Of a stretch of DNA of 64,000 bases, positions 25,966-35,861 are shown piece by piece. The notes under the pieces are model-generated. The model saw nothing but the letters and a program-made list of their open reading frames with translations. It made no database searches and was not told the origin of the DNA. Positions within the stretch are counted from its first letter, which is position 1, and each line of letters starts with the position of its first letter. Where the stretch lies: positions 248,001 to 312,000 of the forward strand of contig JAHBWD010000002.1 in assembly GCA_019637175.1 (NCBI GenBank), in the 5' to 3' direction. Made by a program: the position numbers and the translations under genes. Origin of the DNA: Labilithrix sp. (lineage in GTDB: Bacteria > Myxococcota_A > Polyangia > Polyangiales > Polyangiaceae).

Positions 25966-28200
25966 TCAGAACGTGATCGCACCCAGCAAGTCGGAGAAAT
26001 CGTCGGTCCAGGTCTTCTGGCCCGGCGGCGGCTCGAGCTTCTTCCAGGCCGGGTTCTTCGCCGCGATCTTGGCGAGCGTCTCCTCCGAGGTGCTCATCGC
26101 GACCCAGTCCGATGCGGTCTTGAAGGCCTCGCGCTCGGCGGCGCTCACCCGCGCGTCGGAGCGCATGATGGCCGAGAGCCCAGCGTCACGCGCGAGCGCG
26201 GCGACGACCGGGCTGAGGCGCAGATGTCGATTCGAGATGTGCGCGATGAGCAGGCCCCCCGGCTTCATCGCGCGGAGGTTGATCGCGATGGCCTCGCGGG
26301 TCATGAGGTGCACGGGGATCGCGTCGGAGCTGAAGGCGTCCATCACGAGCACGTCGAAGCGCGCCGCGGGCCCCTCGCGGAGGCGCAGGCGCGCGTCGCC
26401 CACCTCGATCTCGACCTTGGCGTTCTCGGGCATCGTCGAGAGGAACGTGAAGTGGTCCTTCGCGATGGTTACGATGGACGGATTGAGCTCGAAATAGGTC
26501 CACGTGTCGCCCGGCCGGGCGTACGCCGTCAGGCCGCCGATGCCGAGGCCGATGACGCCGAGGCGGCGCGGCTCGAGGGGCTCGCTCGGCGTCTCGCCGG
26601 CGCGCACGACCGGGCCGAGCAGATCGCCCGCCGGCCCGGTGGGGAAGAAGTTGATGAGCGGCGCGCGCCGATCGGCGGGATCGGTCTTCTGCGCGCCGTG
26701 GATCGTGGTCCCGAACACGAGGATGCGGAAGCGATCGTTCTCGAGCTTGCGCACCTTGAGCACGCCGAAGAAGTCACGCGTCTTGTAGACGACGTCGCGC
26801 CCGCCGGGACCGAACGCGATCGCCGAGAGCAAGATGCCCCCGATCGCCACGGCGAAGCGCACCTCGCGCTTCGACCACGCGAACGCGAGGATCGTCGCGC
26901 CTCCGTAGATCACGAGGAACGCCATGTTGGCCTCGGCCTTCACGGCGTCGCCGATCTTGACCGCGACGACGGCGCCGGCGGCGAGCGCGAGGCCGAAGCC
27001 CACGTCGCGCATCCAAGCGTTCGACTCGCTCGTCCCCGGCGCCGACTTCGGGCGCATCGCCGCGCGGCCGAGGCACACGAGCGCGATCGCGAGCGGATAC
27101 TCGTAGAGATCGCCGAACACCGCGGCCGCGACGAGGCCGTTCCAGATCCCGCCGAGGACGCCGCCGACGGAGAGGAGGAGATAGAACTCGGTGAGGCGTG
27201 AGACGTGCGGGCGCCTCAGCGCCAGCGCGCGATGGCAGACCACCGCGGCGGCCGAGAGCATGAAGAGGTGGATGACGACGATGAGCCACGCGGGCCCCGT
27301 GAGCTCGGCCGCGAGGCTCATCGCGACGACCGCGACGCCGAGAGCGAGCGCGCGCGACAGCGTCTCTTGCGAGACGTACTGCTTCTTCGCGAACGCGACG
27401 ATGAACGACCCGAGGTAGAGCGCGAGCGGCACGACCCAGAGCAGCGGCACGCTGGCGATGTCGGTGGTGACGTAGTTGGTCACGCCGAGCAGCAGGCTCG
27501 ACGGCGCGAACGCGAGGCCGATCCAGACGAGCCGCTCTCGCCATTTGTCGCCCGCCGAGGCTTCATTCGGCGCCTCTTCCGGCGCTTCGCTGCGCGCTGA
27601 CTTCGGCGCGACGCGCGAACGCGAGATGACGGCGGCACAAAGCGCGATGAGCATCGCGTAGCCGACATACCCCACCTCGAGGGCGAGGCTCTGCTTCGAC
27701 AACCCGAGGAACGGCTCGAGCAAGAACGGATACCCGAGGAGCGCGAGCAGGCTCCCCGCGTTGCTTGCAGAATACAAGTGATACGGATCGGTCTCGCCGA
27801 GCTCCGCGAACCACCGTTGAACGAGCGGCGACGTCGTCGCGAGCACGAAGAAGGGCATGCCGACGCTGCGGAGGAGCACCGCGAGGACGCCGAGCGAATA
27901 GCTCTTCGACGTCAGCGACACGACGAGCGCCTCGTCGATGCGCACCGGCTGGAGCGCGATCGCGACGGCGATCAGCACGAGCTGGGCCACGACCTGCGCC
28001 TTGAGCGAGAGCCGCGACCCGACGAGGTGCGCGTACAGGTACCCGAGGAGAACGAGCGCCTGAAAGCACAGCGAGCAGACGATCCACACCGCCGGCGCGC
28101 CGCCGAGCAGCGGGAGGATCATCCGCGCGACGACGGGCTGACACGCGAAGAGCAGCGCGGCGCTGACGAAGATGGTGACCGCGAAGGTGCGGAGGATCAT
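25966..28200 (-). CDS. Membrane protein with a spermidine-synthase-like C-terminal domain
   Basis: Protein of 744 residues. The first 470 or so hold about a dozen hydrophobic helices (for example ILPLLGGAPAVWIVCSLCFQ and LIVVIHLFMLSAAAVVCH). The C-terminal 230 residues resemble a spermidine synthase fold: LGVIGLGIGGLTAYA is the SAM-type nucleotide-binding loop, YFELNPSIV the following acidic strand, and VLVMDAFSSDAIPVHLMTREA the catalytic-loop position. Such fused proteins are widespread and often annotated as spermidine synthases, but their substrate is not established. It lies 32 bp downstream of gyrB on the same strand, so it may be co-transcribed with it. Confidence 0.8.
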   Translation of the reverse strand: MILRTFAVTIFVSAALLFACQPVVARMILPLLGGAPAVWIVCSLCFQALVLLGYLYAHLVGSRLSLKAQVVAQLVLIAVAIALQPVRIDEALVVSLTSKSYSLGVLAVLLRSVGMPFFVLATTSPLVQRWFAELGETDPYHLYSASNAGSLLALLGYPFLLEPFLGLSKQSLALEVGYVGYAMLIALCAAVISRSRVAPKSARSEAPEEAPNEASAGDKWRERLVWIGLAFAPSSLLLGVTNYVTTDIASVPLLWVVPLALYLGSFIVAFAKKQYVSQETLSRALALGVAVVAMSLAAELTGPAWLIVVIHLFMLSAAAVVCHRALALRRPHVSRLTEFYLLLSVGGVLGGIWNGLVAAAVFGDLYEYPLAIALVCLGRAAMRPKSAPGTSESNAWMRDVGFGLALAAGAVVAVKIGDAVKAEANMAFLVIYGGATILAFAWSKREVRFAVAIGGILLSAIAFGPGGRDVVYKTRDFFGVLKVRKLENDRFRILVFGTTIHGAQKTDPADRRAPLINFFPTGPAGDLLGPVVRAGETPSEPLEPRRLGVIGLGIGGLTAYARPGDTWTYFELNPSIVTIAKDHFTFLSTMPENAKVEIEVGDARLRLREGPAARFDVLVMDAFSSDAIPVHLMTREAIAINLRAMKPGGLLIAHISNRHLRLSPVVAALARDAGLSAIMRSDARVSAAEREAFKTASDWVAMSTSEETLAKIAAKNPAWKKLEPPPGQKTWTDDFSDLLGAITF

Positions 28201-28232
28201 CGTGGGCTGAGCGAGAGTGCGCCCTCGGCCCG

Positions 28233-30944
<2,712 letters not shown>

Positions 30945-31091
30945 TTAGCCTCACTTTACGACGCCGCCGGCGGCCGCGCGAACGCGCCGCGTCGCCGGCC
31001 GTCGCGAGGCCCCTGTGATCCCCCGGCGCGCGGCCGTTTCGGCATTTCGGGGCGCGCCTCCGGAGGGCCCGAATCAACCCGCGTTCTTGCG

Positions 31092-32201
31092 CTACTTCGA
31101 GGGCACGATCCGCCCGCACGCCACCACGAAGTCTCGCCTCTCGGCCCCCGCGCTGCCCGCGCCGTCGCCGATGTCGATGAGCTCCGGGCGCGTCGTCGTC
31201 AAGAAGACCTGCCCTCGCTGCTCGCGCAGGAACGCGAAGAGCGCCGCCGTTCGCGATCGGTCGAGCTCGCTCGACACGTCGTCGAGCAAGAGGATCGGAC
31301 GCACGCCGCGCGCTTGCCCCACGACCTCGATCTCGGCCGACTTCAGCGCGAGCGTGACCGCGCGATGCTGGCCCTGAGACGCGACGCCGCGCACCGGGTG
31401 CCCGTCGATGCCGAGCGCGAGATCGTCGCGATGCGGCCCCACGTTGGCGCTCCCGCGCCGGAGATCCGCCGGGCGACGCTGCTCCAGCACGGCGCGGAAC
31501 GCCGCTTCGTCGCGCGGCGCCGAAGGCGCGTAGCGCACCGAGAGCTCGAGCTCGGGCGCGCCGATGCGCCGGAACGCCTCGAGGGCGCTCGCCGCCACGA
31601 GCTCGGCCGCGCGCGCGCGGTGCTCCATGATCGCGAGGCCGTGCCGCACCGCGAGCGTCTCCCACTCGGGGAGATCGCGCGCGTCGACGCCGCGCGTCTC
31701 GAGCGCGCGCTGGCGCTCCTTGATCGCGCGCGCGTACGACTCCAGCTCGACCATCGACTGCGGCGACAGATACAGCGCCGTGCGATCGAGCAGGCGCCTT
31801 CGCTCCGCGCTCCCGCCCATCGAGAGCGAGATCTCGCCCGGATGAAACACGACGCAGGGCGTTCGCACCGCGTAGGCCGCGAGCGAAGGCGGGCGCTTCT
31901 CGTCGATGCGCACGAGGCGCGCGCCCGCCTTGAGCCCGACCGACTGCGCGCGCGTGTCGCCGTCTTCGCGCACCGCGACGCGAACGCTCGCGAGCTCGCC
32001 GCCGAACATGACGAGCTCGCCGGGCTTCGAGGTTCGGAAGCTCTTCGACGTCGCGGCGACGTAGATCGCCTCGAGCAGGTTCGTCTTGCCCTGGCCGTTG
32101 TCGCCGGAGACGACGTTGAATCGCTCGCCGGGCTCGAGCGAGACCTCGGCGAGGTTGCGAAACGATCGAGCGTGCAGCGACGCGAGGTGGAGCGGACGCA
32201 C
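31092..32201 (-). CDS. recF: DNA replication and repair protein RecF
   Basis: SMC-like ATPase of 369 residues that helps load RecA at gaps. Walker A is GDNGQGKTNLLEAIY, the signature region is GVASQGQHRAVTLAL (consensus SxGQ), and Walker B is PILLLDDVSSELD. The N-terminus (HARSFRNL) is typical. The start is GTG 32201, 2 nt after the dnaN stop codon, so the two are likely translated together. The gene order dnaN-recF-gyrB is the classical origin-region order, although a 321-bp gap with its own promoter precedes gyrB. Confidence 0.93.
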   Translation of the reverse strand: MRPLHLASLHARSFRNLAEVSLEPGERFNVVSGDNGQGKTNLLEAIYVAATSKSFRTSKPGELVMFGGELASVRVAVREDGDTRAQSVGLKAGARLVRIDEKRPPSLAAYAVRTPCVVFHPGEISLSMGGSAERRRLLDRTALYLSPQSMVELESYARAIKERQRALETRGVDARDLPEWETLAVRHGLAIMEHRARAAELVAASALEAFRRIGAPELELSVRYAPSAPRDEAAFRAVLEQRRPADLRRGSANVGPHRDDLALGIDGHPVRGVASQGQHRAVTLALKSAEIEVVGQARGVRPILLLDDVSSELDRSRTAALFAFLREQRGQVFLTTTRPELIDIGDGAGSAGAERRDFVVACGRIVPSK

Positions 32202-32203
32202 GC

Positions 32204-33367
32204 TCAGATGCGCATCGGCATCACGACGGCGAGGAACTGGCGATCCGACGTCGTCGTCGCGCCGGCGGGGCGCAGCACCGCGGGATCGAGCTCGCCCGAG
32301 AGGCTGATCGCGACCTCTTCGTCCGTCACCGAAGCGAGAACGTCGAGGAAGTACTTCGCGTTGAAGCCGATGCTCATGTTCGGCCCTGCGTACTCGACGG
32401 GGATCTCGTCGAAGCCGTCGCCGCTCTCCGGCGACTCGCTCGTGATGCGCATCGAGCCCTTGGAGAGCGAGAGCTTCACGCCCCCGGTGCGCTCGCTCGC
32501 GGCGACCGAAACGGCCTTGAGCGCGTCGGCGAAGGCGGTGCGCGGCGCGCGGACGACCTTGTCGGCGCCCTGCGGGATGACCTGCGAGTACGGCGGGAAC
32601 TGCGCGTCGACGAGCTTCACGCTGAACGTCATGCCCGCGCCCTGGAAGAACGCGCTCGAGCCGCTCTGCGTGATGAGCAGCTCGGGCTTCTTGCGCTCGC
32701 CGTCGGTCGACGACGCGCCCTCGGCGAGCATCTCGTCGCAGAGGCGGCGAAGCTCGTGGATCGCCTTGAGCGGGATCAGCATCGTCGCCGACGCCTGACG
32801 GCCGGAGACCTTCACGTCGACCTTCGAGAGGCGGTGACCGTCGGTCGTGACCATTCGAACCACGTCGCCGTCCCACTCGAAGAGCGCCGAGTTCAGGTGC
32901 GCGCGCGTCTCGTCGGTCGAGATCGAAAAGTGCGTCTTCTGGATCAGCTCGGAGAGCACCTCGACGTCGAGCGCGAGCGTCGGCGAGCCCTCCGCGGGCT
33001 GCGGGAGCGGCGGAAAGTCGTCGCCCGGCATTCCACGCAGCGTGTAGCGGCGCGCGCTGCCGCTCGCCTTGAGCGTCGTCGTCGCGTTGTCTTGCGTCGC
33101 GATGACGACCGGACCGTCGGGCATCATCTTCACGCGCTCGAAGAGATCCTTCGCCGAGACCGCGACGCTGCCGTTCTTGCTCACGTCGGCGGGAACGCGA
33201 CCGAGGAGCGACAGGTACAGGTCGGTGGCCGCGAGGCGCAGCGCGTTCGGACCGTCGACCGCGAGCAGCACGTTCGCGAGCACGGGCATCGTGCTCTTGC
33301 GCTCCGCGACGCCCTGCATGCGCGCGACGATCTTCAGCAAATCCTTCTTGGCGACCGTGAGCTCCAT
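32204..33367 (-). CDS. dnaN: DNA polymerase III beta sliding clamp
   Basis: Ring-shaped processivity factor, 387 residues. It starts at MELTVAKKDLLKIV; the 20 upstream codons in frame are not conserved. Typical segments are STMPVLANVLL, VRMVTTDGHRLS, the FNAKYFLDVL strand, and the C-terminus VVMPMRI (usually MPMRL). No dnaA is adjacent; the upstream gap holds the candidate origin instead. Confidence 0.96.
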   Translation of the reverse strand: MELTVAKKDLLKIVARMQGVAERKSTMPVLANVLLAVDGPNALRLAATDLYLSLLGRVPADVSKNGSVAVSAKDLFERVKMMPDGPVVIATQDNATTTLKASGSARRYTLRGMPGDDFPPLPQPAEGSPTLALDVEVLSELIQKTHFSISTDETRAHLNSALFEWDGDVVRMVTTDGHRLSKVDVKVSGRQASATMLIPLKAIHELRRLCDEMLAEGASSTDGERKKPELLITQSGSSAFFQGAGMTFSVKLVDAQFPPYSQVIPQGADKVVRAPRTAFADALKAVSVAASERTGGVKLSLSKGSMRITSESPESGDGFDEIPVEYAGPNMSIGFNAKYFLDVLASVTDEEVAISLSGELDPAVLRPAGATTTSDRQFLAVVMPMRI

Positions 33368-33733
33368 GACCTGCTTTTCTCTCGCTTGCGGGCCTCTCGG
33401 AGTGCCCGGGTTACGCCCCGGGGTCAACGGGCAAAGCGTGCCCCGAGGGATCCCGGGCCGGAGGCCCCGAGGGCTCGAGAGCTCCTTTCCGGGGGGATGG
33501 AAGGAGAGAAGTATTTAAATTAATGATCGTCGTACTAGGGACTGTGGATAGCGGGGAGAACCGGAGAAAGCCAAGCGTTCTCACCGGTTGAGCATGATCT
33601 CGGGTGTGGGGTGAGCGAGGGGGAAGCTCGTCAAGACACGTGGATGAGTTTATCCCACCCCGTCTCCCCAGGTGACACACCCCCGCATCCCCAGGGCATG
33701 CGTCCATGTTACCCCCAATCCCGACGGGGATAC
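33368..33733. other. oriC: Candidate chromosomal replication origin (oriC)
   Basis: This 366-bp gene-free region lies upstream of dnaN. It contains an AT-rich island GTATTTAAATTAATGATC (33511-33528), striking in this GC-rich DNA, which could be the unwinding element. TGTGGATAG (33543-33551) is the reverse complement of CTATCCACA, one mismatch from the DnaA box TTATCCACA. Weaker boxes are CGTGGATGA (33639-33647, two mismatches) and TTATCCCAC (33650-33658, the first six bases match). Many ATCCC/GGGAT motifs lie at 33650-33735. An interrupted inverted repeat (AACCGGAGAA / TTCTCACCGGTT) spans 33560-33590. Location beside dnaN-recF-gyrB and near two parS sites supports an origin; no dnaA gene is here. 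Confidence 0.5.
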
Positions 33734-35125
33734 TCAGGAGGACGTTTTGGGGGACCGAGCCTTGGCTGCCTTGGGCCCGTCGCCCTTGCGCGTCTTGTGC
33801 TCCGACGCGAACGTCCGCGCGATGTCGTCGATGATCTCGCGGCGCGCGCGCTCGTAGGTCTTCGGCCCGACGCTCTTCTCGCGGAACGCGAGCTCGAGGG
33901 CCTCGAGGGCGACGAAGAGCTGCTGGCGCTCGCTCTTGGTGTCGCGAGGAGGCGGCTTGCGGCTCCCGAGGAAGACGCCCGTGAGCACGCCCGCGAACGC
34001 GAGAAACGTCGCCAGGACCTTTCCTGGGCCCTCCGTGGGCAATCCGCGGATGGCGATCTTGAGCTCCTTCACCGGCGCCTCTTCGCGGCGCATCTGGCGC
34101 TCCGTGATGAGCGCGCGCTGGCCCGTCCCGTCGGTCGAGGGCTGCGGAGGCGCGAATCCGTCGACCTCGAGGGTCATGCCCTTGGCCGCCGGCGCGATGA
34201 TGCGCGCTGCGGCGAGGTGGGGCAGCATCCCGACGTCGATCTTCACCTCGGCGTCGCCGCTGTACGGGAGCTGCCAGCGGAACTCGACGACGTGCTGCCC
34301 TGGGCCGAAGGTCCCGCGGAGCTTCACGCCCTTCTTCGGGATCGCCTCGACGCCGACGTCGGTCATGCCTTGCTGCGTCGCGAACGCCGTGAATTCGGGC
34401 GGCAGCGCCACGACCATGTCGCTCGGCACCCACGCGACGCGACCGAAGTTGTAGATCTTGAACGCCTGCTGGATCTGGATCCGATCGTCTTTCACCTCGG
34501 TGTAGAGGATCGACTGCGACACGACGAGCGCTTGCTCGATGTCGTCGACGACCGGGTAGACGTGGAGCAGCGTGCGCATGCCCGATCGCTGCCCGAGTTG
34601 GAAGGGCGTGACCGAGAACGTCGCGCCGTCTTTCAAGACCATGACGCGATAGGCCACGCCGCTGCCGACCTCGAGCTCGGAGAAGCGCGCCACGCCGACG
34701 TCGTCGGTCATCGCGCTGATGCGCTTGCGGCTCTCGCCCTTCGCGACCGAGTTGAAGATCATGCCGAGCGTGACCTCGGTGCGCGCGAGCGGGCGCCCGG
34801 AAGGATCGGCGATGTGGGCCTGCACGGTGCCCTTCGGGATCGAGGGATCCTCCATCGCGCCGTCTTCGGGGATCTGCTCTTCGGCGGCGCCGTGCCCGCT
34901 CGCCGCGCCGCCGTGGGGGTTCGCGTTGCCGTGCGGATTCGCGTGCGGGTCGTCGGCCTCGTCGGGCACCGCGGGGTGCCCCGCGGGCATCACCGCGCCG
35001 GCGTCGAGCGGACCGGCCTTGCCCGCGTCTTGCGCGGGCGCGCTCGCGGCGAAGAGGAACGTGAACGCCGCGACGCTCGCGAAGATCCCCGAAGCGGGGG
35101 AGATCCGAAGGAGCTCACGCTTCAT
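33734..35125 (-). CDS. Exported / membrane protein of the cytochrome-maturation block
   Basis: Protein of 463 residues from ATG 35125, with GAGG 7 nt upstream. It has a signal peptide (SVAAFTFLFAASAPAQ), a His/Asn/Pro/Gly-rich low-complexity stretch at about 45-75 (DDPHANPHGNANPHGG), then a carboxypeptidase-regulatory-like beta domain (VQAHIADPSGRPLARTEVTL). A C-terminal transmembrane helix (VLATFLAFAGVLTGVFLG) lies near residue 385 and is followed by a charged cytoplasmic tail. The His-rich stretch might bind metal (inference). It overlaps the preceding CcmI-like gene by 11 bp, which points to a shared function in cytochrome c biogenesis, but I know no family match. Confidence 0.7.
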   Translation of the reverse strand: MKRELLRISPASGIFASVAAFTFLFAASAPAQDAGKAGPLDAGAVMPAGHPAVPDEADDPHANPHGNANPHGGAASGHGAAEEQIPEDGAMEDPSIPKGTVQAHIADPSGRPLARTEVTLGMIFNSVAKGESRKRISAMTDDVGVARFSELEVGSGVAYRVMVLKDGATFSVTPFQLGQRSGMRTLLHVYPVVDDIEQALVVSQSILYTEVKDDRIQIQQAFKIYNFGRVAWVPSDMVVALPPEFTAFATQQGMTDVGVEAIPKKGVKLRGTFGPGQHVVEFRWQLPYSGDAEVKIDVGMLPHLAAARIIAPAAKGMTLEVDGFAPPQPSTDGTGQRALITERQMRREEAPVKELKIAIRGLPTEGPGKVLATFLAFAGVLTGVFLGSRKPPPRDTKSERQQLFVALEALELAFREKSVGPKTYERARREIIDDIARTFASEHKTRKGDGPKAAKARSPKTSS

Positions 35126-35861
35126 CGGCGGCCTCTGCCTTTTCGTCGGACGCATCGTCGTTGGCCTCGTCGGGCGCCTTGCTCAGCGAGGCTCCGCACT
35201 TCTTGCAGAACGCGGCGTCCGTCTCGTTCGAGGTTTCGCACTTGGCGCACGCGACGCGTCGGGGCGCTTCGTTCTTCGCTTCGTCGTCGGCATCGTCGTC
35301 GTTTTCGTTTTCGTTTTCGTCGGTCTTCGTCGCGGGGCCATCCTTCGGCGGATCGCCGCGGTAGCCGCTCTCGGCGAGACCGGCCTTCACGAGGTAGGCG
35401 CGCGCGGCGTCTTCCGCCTTCGAACGATGCGGATCGAGCGACCCGTCGATCCGCTTCAACAGCTCCTTGAGCTCTCCGCGGTACGTCTGCGAGAGCTGCT
35501 CGTAGTCGTCGTCGTCGAGCTTGCCCAGCGCGCGCTCGTTCTCGAGATCCTTGAGCGCGCGGAGGAGCATCTTCTTGCGCGACGCGAGCGCGTCGACCGC
35601 GTGGGCGCCGACCTCGAGCGCCTCGAGCTCGGGCGCGATCGGCGCGTCGCCGCTCAAGACGCGGAGGCTCGCCCAGAACAGGCCGATCACGCCGAGCAGC
35701 ACGCCCGCCGCCAGGACGAGGATCGCCATCGCCGGCCCGACGAGAACGCCGGCGACGGAGGCTCCCGTGAGCGTCACGAGCGGCAGCCCGATCGCGACGC
35801 CGCGGGCGACCCTGCGCTCGTCGAGCTCCGCCTTCAGATCGCGCGTCGCGCCCTCAGCCAT
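35115..35861 (-). CDS. CcmI-like membrane protein with a C-terminal zinc ribbon
   Basis: Protein of 248 residues. Two transmembrane helices lie around 24-66. A coiled-coil-like segment (LLRALKDLENERALGKLDDD DYEQL, positions about 97-125) resembles the N-terminal region of CcmI, which presents apocytochrome c to the lyase. An acidic linker made of Asp/Glu/Asn repeats is followed by a zinc ribbon (CAKCETSN...CKKCGASL) and a second acidic tail. The linker is encoded by three tandem GTTTTC hexamers (35301-35318). The zinc ribbon is not part of classical CcmI. It overlaps the ccmF-ccmH gene by 8 bp. Confidence 0.7.
   Translation of the reverse strand: MAEGATRDLKAELDERRVARGVAIGLPLVTLTGASVAGVLVGPAMAILVLAAGVLLGVIGLFWASLRVLSGDAPIAPELEALEVGAHAVDALASRKKMLLRALKDLENERALGKLDDDDYEQLSQTYRGELKELLKRIDGSLDPHRSKAEDAARAYLVKAGLAESGYRGDPPKDGPATKTDENENENDDDADDEAKNEAPRRVACAKCETSNETDAAFCKKCGASLSKAPDEANDDASDEKAEAADEA

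Noticed and set aside
23794..27201. Very long open frame on the plus strand opposite clpB and its neighbour
   Set aside because: It is composed of Arg/Asp/Glu/Leu/Ala runs without motifs and lies antisense to clpB, which has full conserved domains. Long antisense frames are expected in GC-rich DNA.
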